Origin: CAVZBW01 sp963773635
GTDB taxonomy: Bacteria; Actinomycetota; Acidimicrobiia; Acidimicrobiales; RAAP-2
Length of the DNA: 64,000 nucleotides
Reading direction: 5' to 3'
Assembly (NCBI GenBank): GCA_963773635.1
Contig: CAVZBW010000005.1
Location: forward strand, 2,666,001 to 2,730,000
The position numbers and the translations under genes were made by a program. A model generated the notes under the pieces. It had not been told where the DNA came from. It did not search any database and saw only the letters and a program-made list of their open reading frames with translations. Of this stretch, positions 44,163 to 55,599 are shown one piece after another; within the stretch, counting starts at the first letter, position 1; each line of letters begins with the position of its first letter.

Positions 44163-44813
44163 GTGGGCCCCGGCGAGCGTTCGACCACCGATCCCGAGAC
44201 CACCGCCGGGCCACAGGGTGCCGACGGGGTGACGCCTCCCGCGACCCCGCCGCCCTCACGCACGGCGGCCTCCCGGCGCCGCCGGCGCGGACGCTTCCTC
44301 ATCGAGACGGCGGTCATCCTGCTGGTGGCCCTTCTCGTGGCGGTCCTCCTGCGGGCCTTCGTGCTCCAGACCTACTACGTGCCGTCGCCGTCGATGGCTC
44401 CCACGATCGAGCCCGGCGATCGGATCGTGGTGGACAAGCTGAGCTACCACATCCACAGCGTCAACCGGGGCGACATCGTCGTCTTTGCTCGGCCGCCCGC
44501 CGAGCACTGCGGCTCCGCTCCCGTCCCGGACCTCGTCAAGCGGGTGATCGGCCTGCCCGGGGAGCGCATCTCGTCGGCGGGCAACCAGGTCCTCATCAAC
44601 GGAAAGGCCATCGCCGAGCCCTGGCTTCCCAAGCCCGACCCCCTGGGCAAACCCATCCCGCCCGAGACCATCCCGACCAACGACTATTACGTCCTCGGGG
44701 ACAACCGCGCCGACTCCTGCGACAGCCGGTACTGGGGCCCCGTGCCCCGCTCGCTCATCGTGGGCAAGGTCGTCGCCATCTTTTGGCCGCTTTCCCATCT
44801 CCACTGGTTCTGA
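44163..44813 (+). CDS. lepB: Signal peptidase I
   Basis: A 216-residue membrane serine protease that removes signal peptides from secreted proteins. An Arg-rich cytoplasmic segment (S-R-R-R-R-R) leads into one transmembrane helix (FLIETAVILLVALLVAVLLR). Catalytic Ser77 is in V-P-S-P-S-M-A-P-T-I and Lys126 in D-L-V-K-R-V-I-G-L-P-G-E; later boxes D-Y-Y-V-L-G-D-N-R and C-D-S-R-Y-W-G-P are also present. GTG 44163 is the only in-frame start that keeps the helix and is preceded by no clear ribosome site. A terminator-like hairpin follows the gene. Confidence 0.93.
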   Translation: MGPGERSTTDPETTAGPQGADGVTPPATPPPSRTAASRRRRRGRFLIETAVILLVALLVAVLLRAFVLQTYYVPSPSMAPTIEPGDRIVVDKLSYHIHSVNRGDIVVFARPPAEHCGSAPVPDLVKRVIGLPGERISSAGNQVLINGKAIAEPWLPKPDPLGKPIPPETIPTNDYYVLGDNRADSCDSRYWGPVPRSLIVGKVVAIFWPLSHLHWF

Positions 44814-44838
44814 CCTCCCCGGAGGCCATGACGGACCG

Positions 44839-44867
44839 CGCCCCTTATGGGGCGGATACTCTTTTTT
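44839..44867 (+). terminator. Rho-independent terminator after signal peptidase gene
   Basis: Stem CGCCCC/GGGGCG with TTAT loop (44839-44854), then TTTTTT at 44862-44867. It lies 26 bases after the lepB stop and before the RodZ-like gene. Confidence 0.7.
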
Positions 44868-44896
44868 GAGGTAGGAGCCAGCGGAGAGGCGACGGG

Positions 44897-46138
44897 ATGC
44901 TGCAGCGCGACCGGGGTGCCCAGGGTCAGGGCACGTCGCTGTCGCAGGGTCTGGCCCAGGTGGGACACTCACTGCGACGGGCACGGGTGAGCCAGGGCTT
45001 GGCCATCCAGGACGCCGCTCGCGCCGCCGGCCTCACCGTAGACGACGCCCAAGCCCTCGAGACGGGCGATCCCTCCCGCATGCCCGATCAGGTGCACACC
45101 GTCAACCTGCTGCGCCGCTACGCCCAGTCACTGGGCCTCCCCGCCGATCGCTATGCCCTCGCCCTGCTCGATGCCTGGCCGACGGCCGCACCCCGCCCAC
45201 GCGACGCCGGCGCCCAACATCCGAGGGCCGGCCCTCCGGTCGTGACCCCCTCCCCCGCCCCGGCCCGTCCGGCCCCGGACGCCGGCGATGCCTCGACCTG
45301 GGTGGGCGCCCAACCCACCGGGATGCTCCAGGCCACCAACGGCGGCCCGGCCGGCGGGGGTCCCGACCACGGGACGACGGGGGTCTATCCGGCCCAGGGC
45401 CCCTCGACGGGGGTCTATCCGGCCTACGACCCGACGAGCCACGAGGGGCCGTCACGCGAGGCGCGCCCCCCGGCGAGCCGGACCGGCGACACCGGACCGA
45501 CCCGGGTGACCGCCACGTCGGAGGCACCCGGCAACGGACCGGCGACGGTCATGACGCCGGTGGACACCGGTCCGGTGGCCGTCTCGGTCGTCGACACCGG
45601 GTCGACCCCGGCCATCCACACCCACTCGTCCACGTCTCCCGTTCACACGGGTCGTGGCGGCCTCGTGCTCCTCCGCCTCACGGTTGCGCTGATGCTCCTT
45701 CTCGTGATCGTCGGCGGGGCCGCCCTGGCCATCCATCACTGGCGGCCGCAGTGGCTGCGATCGCTCGAGCACAACGCCTCCAACGACTCCCCCACCACCT
45801 CCGCGACCGCACACAACACGCCGGCCGCCGGCAGCATCACGGAGAGCACCTCGTCGTCGAGCTACGCCACCATCACGGTGCACGGCACCAACCCCAAGGT
45901 CACCGTTTCGGCCGTCGGCGGACCCTCCTGGGTCGAGGTCAAGGCTCCTGGCCAGAGCAGCCCGATCTATGCCGCCGACATCGAGAGCGGCAGCCAGAAG
46001 ACCTTCGACGTCCAAGCCTCGCTCGAGATCCAGGTGGGCTCGTCGGCCGCACGACTGGCGGTGTCCGTGGATCACACGGCACCCCGCACCTACGCGCCCG
46101 CCACGGCGCCCTTCACCTACACGTTCGCGCAGGGCTGA
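44897..46138 (+). CDS. RodZ-like protein (HTH, TM helix, DUF4115)
   Basis: A 413-residue protein. Residues about 20-90 are an Xre-type helix-turn-helix of the HTH_25 kind: L-R-R-A-R-V-S-Q-G-L-A-I-Q-D-A-A, then V-N-L-L-R-R-Y-A-Q-S-L-G-L. A long low-complexity linker includes a tandem T-G-V-Y-P-A repeat. One transmembrane helix (LLRLTVALMLLLVIVGGAAL) and a C-terminal DUF4115-like beta domain (W-V-E-V-K-A-P-G-Q, A-R-L-A-V-S-V-D) follow. This order is that of RodZ, which links MreB to the cell-wall machinery. No mreB is in the window. Convergent with gyrA. Confidence 0.8.
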   Translation: MLQRDRGAQGQGTSLSQGLAQVGHSLRRARVSQGLAIQDAARAAGLTVDDAQALETGDPSRMPDQVHTVNLLRRYAQSLGLPADRYALALLDAWPTAAPRPRDAGAQHPRAGPPVVTPSPAPARPAPDAGDASTWVGAQPTGMLQATNGGPAGGGPDHGTTGVYPAQGPSTGVYPAYDPTSHEGPSREARPPASRTGDTGPTRVTATSEAPGNGPATVMTPVDTGPVAVSVVDTGSTPAIHTHSSTSPVHTGRGGLVLLRLTVALMLLLVIVGGAALAIHHWRPQWLRSLEHNASNDSPTTSATAHNTPAAGSITESTSSSSYATITVHGTNPKVTVSAVGGPSWVEVKAPGQSSPIYAADIESGSQKTFDVQASLEIQVGSSAARLAVSVDHTAPRTYAPATAPFTYTFAQG

Positions 46139-46205
46139 CCGGAGCCGGCGCAGGCGTCACGGCGCGTCGGACTCGACGGCGACACGACGCCTTCCTCGCG
46201 CCGGG

Positions 46206-48707
<2,502 letters not shown>

Positions 48708-48708
48708 C

Positions 48709-50655
48709 TCAGATGTCGAGGAAGCGGACGTCCTTGGCGTTCTTCTGGATGAAGTACCGCCGGGATTCCACGTCCTCCCCCATCAAGATGGAGCACACCT
48801 CATCGGCCTGCGCCGCCTCCTCGACCGTGATCTTGAGCAGGGATCGCTGCGCCGGGTCCATGGTCGTGTCCCGCAGCTCCGCGAAGTCCATCTCCCCCAG
48901 GCCCTTGAGGCGCTGGAACTCCTGCTTGTGGTCCGGACGCTGCGCCAGGAACTCCGCCCGGGCGGCCTCGTCCCGCAGGTAGACCTTCTCCTTGCCCACG
49001 AGCGTCGAGTAGAGCGGGGGCTGCGCGACGTACACGAACCCGCCCTCGACCAGCGCCTTCATCTGCCGGAAGAAGAAGGTGAGCAGGAGGGTGCGAATGT
49101 GGGAGCCGTCGACGTCGGCGTCCGCCAGCAAGATGACCTTGTGGTAGCGGATCTTGTCCACGTCGAAATCGTCGGCCAGACCGGCGCCGATCGCCGAGAT
49201 CAGCGCCTGGATCTCCGTGTTCTTGAGCATGCGGTCGATGCGGGCGCGCTCGACGTTCAAGATCTTGCCGCGGATCGGCAGGATGGCCTGGATGGCCGGG
49301 TCCCGCGCGTTTTTGGCCGAGCTCCCGGCGGAGTTGCCCTCCACGATGAACAGCTCGGACTCCCTCGGGTCGCCCGACGAGCAGTCGGCCAGCTTGCCGG
49401 GGAGGCCGGCGCCGTCCAGCGCCGTCTTGCGACGGGTGAGGTCCCGCGCCTGGCGGGCCGCCATGCGGGCCCTCGCGGCCAGGGTGGCCTTCTGCACGAT
49501 CTGGTTGGCCTCGCGGGGATTCTCCTCCAGCCACTCCGCGAGCTTGTCGTTGGTGACCCGCTCGACCAGCGACCGGATCGACACGTTGCCCAGCTTGGCC
49601 TTGGTCTGCCCCTCGAATTGAGGGTCCTTGAGCCGGACGGACACGATGGCCGTCAGACCCTCACGGATGTCCTCCCCCTGGAGGTTGACGTCCTTGTCCT
49701 TGACCAGGTTGCGGGCCCTCGCGTAGCGGTTGACCACGTTGGTCAGGGCCTTCTTGAAGCCCTCCTCGTGCATCCCGCCCTCGGTGGTCGAGATCCCGTT
49801 GGCGAAGGAGTGAATGCTCTCGTGGAACCCCGTGTTCCACTGCAGGGCCACCTCGACCTCCAGGTCGTCCTCCTCCTGCTGGTAGGAGGCGACCCGGCGG
49901 AAAAGGCCCTCCTTGGGCGCGTTGAGGTGCCGGACGAAGTCGACGATGCCGCCGCTGTAGCGGTAGGTGACCTTGTCCTCCCGACCCGGCCGCTCGTCGG
50001 CAAAGCGGATCTCCAGGTTCTTGTTGAGGAACGCCATCACCTGGAGACGCTCGATCACCGTCTGGGCCCGGAACTCGGTCTCCTCAAAGATGTCCGGGTC
50101 CGGCCAGAAGGTCACCGTGGTGCCGGTGCGGTCGCGGGGCGCCTTTCCGGTCACCCGGAGCGGCGCGACCAGCTCGCCACCGTTGACGAACTCCACCACG
50201 TGGTGGTCTCCGCCACGATCGACCTCGAGCACGAGCCGACGGGACAGGGCGTTGACCACGGAGACGCCGACGCCGTGGAGTCCTCCTGACACCTTGTAGC
50301 CGGACCCGCCAAACTTGCCCCCGGCGTGCAACGTGGTGAGCACGAGCTCGGCCGTGGACCGGTCCGGGTACTGGTGGTGCGGCTCCACCGGGATGCCGGC
50401 CCCGTCGTCGGACACCCGACATCCCCCGTCGGCCAGCAAGACCACGTCGATGCGGGAGGCGCGGCCGGCCATGGCCTCGTCGACCGAGTTGTCGACGACC
50501 TCCCAGATCAGGTGGTGCAGCCCCGTCGGACCGGTGGAGCCGATGTACATGCCGGGACGCGTACGGACCGGCTCGAGGCCCTCGAGGACCGTGATGTCGC
50601 TGGCGCTGTACGACGCGTGAGATGACGTTCGTTCAGCTTCCACGTTCAGCGCCAC
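48709..50655 (-). CDS. gyrB: DNA gyrase subunit B
   Basis: A 648-residue ATPase subunit. Seen: S-A-S-D-I-T-V-L-E-G-L-E-P-V-R at the start, W-E-V-V-D-N-S-V-D-E-A (ATP site), D-D-G-A-G-I-P-V, G-G-L-H-G-V-G, the TOPRIM block E-G-N-S-A-G-S-S-A-K and D-A-D-V-D-G-S-H-I-R, then I-R-G-K-I-L-N-V-E. In TOPRIM the usual G-D-S-A-G-G has become G-N-S-A-G-S, a mild oddity. GTG 50655 is picked because it gives the normal family length; an in-frame start at 50754 adds 33 Arg-rich residues. A GTG at 50643 is also possible. Upstream is the DciA-like gene. Confidence 0.95.
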   Translation of the reverse strand: MALNVEAERTSSHASYSASDITVLEGLEPVRTRPGMYIGSTGPTGLHHLIWEVVDNSVDEAMAGRASRIDVVLLADGGCRVSDDGAGIPVEPHHQYPDRSTAELVLTTLHAGGKFGGSGYKVSGGLHGVGVSVVNALSRRLVLEVDRGGDHHVVEFVNGGELVAPLRVTGKAPRDRTGTTVTFWPDPDIFEETEFRAQTVIERLQVMAFLNKNLEIRFADERPGREDKVTYRYSGGIVDFVRHLNAPKEGLFRRVASYQQEEDDLEVEVALQWNTGFHESIHSFANGISTTEGGMHEEGFKKALTNVVNRYARARNLVKDKDVNLQGEDIREGLTAIVSVRLKDPQFEGQTKAKLGNVSIRSLVERVTNDKLAEWLEENPREANQIVQKATLAARARMAARQARDLTRRKTALDGAGLPGKLADCSSGDPRESELFIVEGNSAGSSAKNARDPAIQAILPIRGKILNVERARIDRMLKNTEIQALISAIGAGLADDFDVDKIRYHKVILLADADVDGSHIRTLLLTFFFRQMKALVEGGFVYVAQPPLYSTLVGKEKVYLRDEAARAEFLAQRPDHKQEFQRLKGLGEMDFAELRDTTMDPAQRSLLKITVEEAAQADEVCSILMGEDVESRRYFIQKNAKDVRFLDI

Positions 50656-50838
50656 ACGCGGCCTTTCGACGTACCGTTCCAGTCGGGCACCAGGTCGCAG
50701 ATCCGGTCCAGGTCTCTGCGAAACCGACCGGTGATCGACCGGTGCGAGGTGCACAGTTTACCGGACTTGCCGGACTCTTCGGCGCTTCCGTCCGCCCTCT
50801 TGGCGCCGGACACCCCCACCCCGCCACACCGGCGATGC

Positions 50839-51147
50839 TCAACCGTTGGCGGTCACGATCCGAAGTGAGCGCAGCTCACCACCCGTGAGATCACCCAGGC
50901 GCCCACCGATCTCGGCGCTCAGGACCCGGATCTGGGTCGCCCAAACGCCCTGGTCCACGACCACCACAAGGACGTCGCCCTCCACCCGGAGCGGCTGCGC
51001 GTGGCGAGCGACGCGTGCGCCGACGACCTCCTCCCACCGGTCGAACACGACCACCATGACCTGCAGTTCCGCCGACCGTCGGCCGACGGCCGCCGGCAAG
51101 ACCTCCCCGATGCGCATCGCGTCCGGACGTGCCTCTCGGTCAGCCAC
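50839..51147 (-). CDS. DciA-like DUF721 protein
   Basis: A 102-residue protein between recF and gyrB, the standard place of this actinobacterial gene (Rv0004 homologues). DUF721/DciA proteins are thought to help load the replicative helicase DnaB. Visible features: R-W-E-E-V-V-G-A-R-V-A-R-H-A-Q-P, L-V-V-V-V-D-Q-G-V-W-A-T-Q-I-R and the final L-R-S-L-R-I-V, matching the family core. GTG 51147 overlaps the recF stop by eight bases (GTGGCTGA), so coupling is likely; GTG 51165 and ATG 51117 are alternatives. Confidence 0.85.
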   Translation of the reverse strand: MADREARPDAMRIGEVLPAAVGRRSAELQVMVVVFDRWEEVVGARVARHAQPLRVEGDVLVVVVDQGVWATQIRVLSAEIGGRLGDLTGGELRSLRIVTANG

Positions 51148-52324
51148 GTCCGCGTTCCCCAGCACCGGGACCCTGGGACCTCGTCACGTCCACCACCATC
51201 GAGACCGGGAGACCCATGGGAACGGGAGAGGCGGTCGTGAGCAGTGTCTGCCCGGAAGGCACCGCGTCGACCAGTGCCGTCGAGCGCAATGGGTCCAATT
51301 CGGAAAAGACGTCGTCGAGCAACAGCAGCGGTGCGACCCCGCGCCGGGCGGTCACGAGCTCGTGCACCCCCAGTCGCAACGCCAGCGCCAGGCAACGCTG
51401 CTCCCCCTGCGAGGCCTGCTGGCGTGCGTCACGCCCGTCGAGGAGGACCTCGAGCTCGTCGTGGTGCGGACCGAGGGACGTGGATCCCCTTCGCAGATCG
51501 GTCTGACGAGACTCCCGCAGGGCCTCGAGCAGGGAGCCCTCCCAAGAACCGCGATAGACGAGGGAAACGTCGGCGTCCTCTGGTTCCGAACCCACGGTCA
51601 GGCGGCGATAAGCCCTTTCGACGAGCGGCCGGAGGTCGCCGAGCAGGGCCTCCCTCGCCGCGCGCACCGCGGCACCGGAGAGGTCGAGGCGATCGTCCCA
51701 GACGTCGAGCGTGTGGCCGATCGCCGTCGGGTCCTGCCCCCCGGCCTGCCGGAGCACGGCGTTGCGCTGCCGGACGGCCCGCTCGAATTGCTCCTGCGAG
51801 ACGGTCACGGCGGGATGCATCGAGACCGCGGCCTCGTCCAGCAACTCTCGACGCGCCGCGGGCCCGCCCTGCAGAAGGTCGAGATCCTCGGGCGAAAAGA
51901 CCGACACGGAGACGGCCTCGGCCAGGACCTTCCTCGACTGGACGGGCTGGCGGTTGAGCAACGTCCGTGAGCGGCCGGCGCGGGCGATCTCCGCTTCGAT
52001 CAGCAGTTGCCGCTCGGAGTCGACCATCGAGCCCCGCACAAATGCCCGGTCGGCGGTACCGCGGACGAGGGCCTCCCGTTGCGACGTCCGGAACGAGCGC
52101 AACGAGGCGAGATAGCCCACCGCCTCGAGAAGACTCGTCTTGCCCGATCCGTTGGGGCCGGTGAGCACCGTGATGCCCTGCGCCGCGGGCTGCAGGCGCA
52201 TCTGCTCGAAGCACCGGAAGTCCCGGAGCTCCAGATCGACGAGGGCCTGTGACCCCGCCTCGCCGGGTCCCTTCCCGGCGGTCTCGTCTCCCGCCCCCGC
52301 GACCGCGGCGAAGGAGCTCCTCAA
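51140..52324 (-). CDS. recF: DNA replication/repair protein RecF
   Basis: A 394-residue SMC-like ATPase that helps load RecA at gaps. Walker A is T-G-P-N-G-S-G-K-T-S-L-L-E-A; the C-terminal L-L-L-L-D-D-V-F-S-E-L-D is Walker B with the D-loop. The signature helix region has S-Q-G-E-Q-R-C-L-A-L-A. The start is TTG 52324, overlapping the dnaN stop as TTGA; no ATG or GTG exists before the conserved V-D-L-E-L-R-D-F-R. The first 28 residues are unusually Gly/Ala-rich for RecF. Confidence 0.95.
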   Translation of the reverse strand: MRSSFAAVAGAGDETAGKGPGEAGSQALVDLELRDFRCFEQMRLQPAAQGITVLTGPNGSGKTSLLEAVGYLASLRSFRTSQREALVRGTADRAFVRGSMVDSERQLLIEAEIARAGRSRTLLNRQPVQSRKVLAEAVSVSVFSPEDLDLLQGGPAARRELLDEAAVSMHPAVTVSQEQFERAVRQRNAVLRQAGGQDPTAIGHTLDVWDDRLDLSGAAVRAAREALLGDLRPLVERAYRRLTVGSEPEDADVSLVYRGSWEGSLLEALRESRQTDLRRGSTSLGPHHDELEVLLDGRDARQQASQGEQRCLALALRLGVHELVTARRGVAPLLLLDDVFSELDPLRSTALVDAVPSGQTLLTTASPVPMGLPVSMVVDVTRSQGPGAGERGRG

Positions 52325-53445
52325 GACACGCGAACGGGCATCAGGAGATATCGGTACTCGTCGCGGTCCGCGGCACGCACCGTCGCCGGCCGTGACGGCT
52401 CTGCCGTCTCGACGAGGACCTCGTCGTCCAGCACCGCCTCGATACCGTCGATCAGGTAGGAGGGATTGAAGGCGATGGACAGCTCCTCGCCGGTGAAGTC
52501 CCCGTCCACCGTCTCGGTCGCCTCCCCGATCTCCTGGGACACCACGGAGAGATCCACCCCGCCGGGTCGCATGGCCAGGCGCACCGGTGTCGTGTTGTCG
52601 CGCACGAGCAACCGGACCCGGCGCAGCGCGGCGAGCAGCGACTCCTTGCCCGTGTGCAGCCGGTTGGGGTACTCGGCGGGGATGAGCGCGCGATAGTCGG
52701 GATAGGTCCCGGAGAGCAGCCGGGTCGAGATCGTGACGGGACCGAGACGGAAGCTGATCTCGTTGGCGCTGGTCACGACGGTGACCGACGACTCCTCGTC
52801 ACCGGAGCCCGTGACGAGCGGCGAACCGCTCACCCGCTGCAACTCGGCCAGGGCACGCGCCGGCACGAGGGTGTCCTCCTGGTCCTCGAACGCCTTGGTG
52901 CCCTCGAGGTCCCGCAGTGCCAACCGGTAGGAGTCCGTCGCCACCAGCCGAACGACGCCGTGATCCGTCGTCACGAGCACCCCGGTCAACAACGGTCTGC
53001 CGTCGTCGTTGGACGCGGCGCGAACCACCTGGCGCAATCCTTCGGCCAGGAGCGCCGCCGGAAGTCGGACCCCGCCATCCACCGGGGGATTGGTGACCGG
53101 GAATTCCACGACGGCAAAGGAACGCAGCTCGAAGCGCGAGCGCGCCGCCGAGATCTCCACCTTCTCCTCGTCGCTCTCGATCGTGACGGCTCCCGGCTCG
53201 AGCGCTCGGACGACATCCGCGACGAGGCGCGCCGGCACGACGGCGGAGCCGTTTTCCAGCCCGATGGCCTCCTGCTGGGCGCGGATGGTGAGATCGAGAT
53301 CAGTGCCCGTCACCGTGAGGAGGTTCCCCTCGCAGTGCAGGAGCAGGCCGGAGAGGGCTTGGGAGGACGCGCCCCGTGTGCTGACCGCTCGGCCCGCGGA
53401 CGAGAGGACCTCGACCAACGAATCGCGTTCGCAACGGAACTTCAC
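52321..53445 (-). CDS. dnaN: DNA polymerase III sliding clamp (beta)
   Basis: A 374-residue clamp with the three repeated beta domains. M-K-F-R-C-E-R-D-S-L-V-E-V-L begins the protein. The end is Y-R-Y-L-L-M-P-V-R-V-S, the normal C-terminus. GTG 53445 follows a strong AAGGAGATC. It is followed by recF with a four-base overlap and preceded by the dnaA-dnaN gap carrying the candidate origin. Confidence 0.97.
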   Translation of the reverse strand: MKFRCERDSLVEVLSSAGRAVSTRGASSQALSGLLLHCEGNLLTVTGTDLDLTIRAQQEAIGLENGSAVVPARLVADVVRALEPGAVTIESDEEKVEISAARSRFELRSFAVVEFPVTNPPVDGGVRLPAALLAEGLRQVVRAASNDDGRPLLTGVLVTTDHGVVRLVATDSYRLALRDLEGTKAFEDQEDTLVPARALAELQRVSGSPLVTGSGDEESSVTVVTSANEISFRLGPVTISTRLLSGTYPDYRALIPAEYPNRLHTGKESLLAALRRVRLLVRDNTTPVRLAMRPGGVDLSVVSQEIGEATETVDGDFTGEELSIAFNPSYLIDGIEAVLDDEVLVETAEPSRPATVRAADRDEYRYLLMPVRVS

Positions 53446-53732
53446 CCTTTGATCTCCTTCGTATCCCCGTCTTGGGGAATTGGCTTATTTAAATACATAG
53501 TCGTAGTAGGGCCTGTGGATTGTGGATGCGGGATAGAAGTAGCAGCTCAGCGCCTATGGGCGAAATGCTGGCCTGTGGGTGTATCACCGGCGCCGGAGAC
53601 CGGTCGACCGGATCGGGGTGGGGCCTGGGGACGGCGGCCGCCGCGGTCCCCAGCCAACGGCGCGGCCGTCCACAGTTGTCCCGGATCTCTTCCCCAAGGC
53701 GTCACCTTGTCCTCCCTGCGGTCACGGAAACC
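53446..53732. other. dnaA-dnaN intergenic region, candidate oriC
   Basis: An AT-rich run (about 53479-53500, containing TTATTTAAATACATAG) lies beside closely spaced DnaA-box-like sites: TGTGGATTG (53514-53522), TGTGGATGC (53521-53529), each 7/9 to the reverse of TTATCCACA, and weaker TGTGGGTGT (53574-53582) and CCGTCCACA (53666-53674). In most actinobacteria this gap is the origin. A box pair beside an AT-rich unwinding zone is consistent with that. Confidence 0.6.
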
Positions 53733-55148
53733 TCAGGTGCCGGATTTGATCTGGTGGATGAGGTCGGTGACCTGCTCGTATATCGGACGACGTTCCTTCA
53801 TCTGGGTGCTGATCTTCTCCACCGCGTGGATCACCGTCGTGTGGTCCCGATTCCCAAAGACCCGGCCGATGGCCGGGTAGCTGTAGTCCGTGAGGTTGCG
53901 GACCAGGTACATGGCGACTTGGCGCGCCGTGACGAGGGGTCGGGTGCGGAGGGGTCCGCACAGGGCCTCGATGGAAAAGCCGTAGGCGTTTGCGGAGGCC
54001 TCGAGGATCATCTGCGGGGTGATGGGTCGGGGCTCGCTGGTCGAGATGATGTCGGACAGGACCCGCTCTGCGAGGTCGAGGGAGGGTCGTTCGCCGTTGA
54101 GGCTGGCAAAGGCGCTCACCCGGATGAGCGCACCCTCGAGCTCGCGGATGTTGTCGCGGATGTGGGTGGCGATGAATTCGAGGACGTCGTCGGGGACGTC
54201 CTCGTGGTCGGCCTCGGCCTTGATGCGCAGGATGGCCAGGCGAGTCTCGAGGTCCGGCGGGTCGATCTTCGTGATCAGCCCGGAGAGGAAGCGGCTGCGG
54301 AGGCGTTCTTCCAGCGTCTCGATCGACTTGGGTGAGCGGTCCGAGGTGAGGACGATCTGCTTGGCCGCGCCGTACAGATCGTTGTAGGTGTGGAAGAACT
54401 CCTCTTGGAGGGAGACCTTGTCCTGCATGAACTGCACGTCGTCGATGAGCAGGAGGTCGCAGTCCCGGTAACGACGCTTAAAGGCGTTGGTGGTCCCGGA
54501 GCGGATGGCCTCGACGAGGTCGTTCAAGAAGGTCTCGGTCGTGAGGTAGAGCACGCGGTGGCGTTGGAAGTGCTCGAGGACGTAGTTGCCGATCGTGTGG
54601 AGGAGGTGGGTCTTGCCGAGTCCGGAGTCGCCGTAGATGTAGAGGGGGTTGTACGAGCGGCCGGGGGTCTCGGCCACCGCTTGGGCGGCCGCGGCCGCCA
54701 GGCGGTTGGACGAGGCGGTCACGAAGGTCTCGAAGGTAAAGCGAGAGTCGAGCGCGCCGGCGGACGGCCGCCTCGGTTCGTCGTGCGAGGGGACCGACCG
54801 GAGTGGCGGGGTCGCCGGTCGTTCGGATCGCCGAGGCGGGTCGAGAGGATCGTCGGTGGCCGGACCCGGGGCGAGCGTGGGCGCGGAGGCCTTCTTCCCG
54901 GTTTCGAGTATCCGGAGATGGACCCGCAGGGGTTGGTCGGCCTCGGTGGCCAGGGTTTCTTCGATCAGGGGCAGGAAGCGGGACTCGACGCCCTCTCGCA
55001 CGAGCCGGTCCGGGACCCCCAGGACGAGGGTCTGCTGGTCGAGTGCAAGGGGAACGATGCCCGAGAACAAGAGCTGCCAGGTTGCCTCGGGCACCTTTGT
55101 TCGGAGGGCCGTCGCGCATTGCATCCACAGGCCGTCACTTTCGTTCAC
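53733..55148 (-). CDS. dnaA: Chromosomal replication initiator DnaA
   Basis: A 471-residue AAA+ initiator. Domain I (residues 1-90) has W-Q-L-L-F-S-G-I-V-P-L-A-L; a short variable linker follows. Domain III carries Walker A G-D-S-G-L-G-K-T-H-L-L and Walker B L-L-L-I-D-D-V-Q-F. Domain IV has the DNA-binding signature N-R-D-H-T-T-V-I-H-A-V-E-K-I. Its gaps on both sides contain DnaA-box-like sequence, so autoregulation is likely. Gene orientation reverses here: rpmH and the following genes run the other way. Confidence 0.97.
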   Translation of the reverse strand: MNESDGLWMQCATALRTKVPEATWQLLFSGIVPLALDQQTLVLGVPDRLVREGVESRFLPLIEETLATEADQPLRVHLRILETGKKASAPTLAPGPATDDPLDPPRRSERPATPPLRSVPSHDEPRRPSAGALDSRFTFETFVTASSNRLAAAAAQAVAETPGRSYNPLYIYGDSGLGKTHLLHTIGNYVLEHFQRHRVLYLTTETFLNDLVEAIRSGTTNAFKRRYRDCDLLLIDDVQFMQDKVSLQEEFFHTYNDLYGAAKQIVLTSDRSPKSIETLEERLRSRFLSGLITKIDPPDLETRLAILRIKAEADHEDVPDDVLEFIATHIRDNIRELEGALIRVSAFASLNGERPSLDLAERVLSDIISTSEPRPITPQMILEASANAYGFSIEALCGPLRTRPLVTARQVAMYLVRNLTDYSYPAIGRVFGNRDHTTVIHAVEKISTQMKERRPIYEQVTDLIHQIKSGT

Positions 55149-55457
55149 CTGCTCCTCCGCATGCGCCGGTGTTTGCTGTCCACAGGCTGCTCCACAGGTG
55201 GGGATTCACACTGCGGGGCGTAATCGAAGGACGCTACACCGTTGCGGGCCGACGGACTAGTGGCGCTCGAGCGGCGGCGGACCCGGGCTCGTCTTTGCCC
55301 GCCCGCCGACTGGGTGTGCTCCAGCAAACGCAGGTACGATGGAGTGAAGCGTCGTGGCTTGGTTTGTGGCGTCGGCAAATTCCGACCACGCCCAGCTGGC
55401 CGGGATGAGCAGGCCGCCGGTGGCTAGAGCAACCACGGTGACGCGAAAGGCTGAGCG
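55149..55457. other. dnaA-rpmH intergenic region
   Basis: Divergent gap of about 310 bases. It contains two DnaA-box-like sequences in the same orientation, CTGTCCACA (55177-55185) and TGCTCCACA (55189-55197), each 7/9 to TTATCCACA. TACGAT at 55335-55340 may be the -10 of the rpmH operon; its -35 is weak. No protein gene is recognised. Confidence 0.55.
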
Positions 55458-55592
55458 ATGAAGCGAACGTACCAACCGAACACTCGAAAGCGCGCCAAGA
55501 CCCATGGCTTTCGTCGGCGCAAGTCGACGCGCGGCGGTCAAGAGGTTCTGCGTGCCCGCCGCCTCAAGGGGCGCCGCCGGCTGACGGTGTGA
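55458..55592 (+). CDS. rpmH: Ribosomal protein bL34
   Basis: A 44-residue protein beginning M-K-R-T-Y-Q-P-N-T-R-K-R and continuing H-G-F-R-R-R-K-S-T-R-G-G, then A-R-R-L-K-G-R-R-R-L-T-V: the complete bL34 sequence pattern. Too short for common length cut-offs. It starts the conserved rpmH-rnpA-yidD-yidC order; rnpA begins eight bases after its stop. Confidence 0.97.
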   Translation: MKRTYQPNTRKRAKTHGFRRRKSTRGGQEVLRARRLKGRRRLTV

Positions 55593-55599
55593 GGGCACC

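Noticed and set aside
46139..46205. Possible tRNA gene between the RodZ-like gene and gyrA
   Set aside because: No cloverleaf-compatible pairing or T-loop GTTCGA sequence found; no tRNA or rRNA gene was recognised anywhere in the window.
50656..50754. N-terminal extension of GyrB from 50754
   Set aside because: The added residues are Arg/Pro-rich and unlike GyrB; the length from 50655 already equals the family norm.
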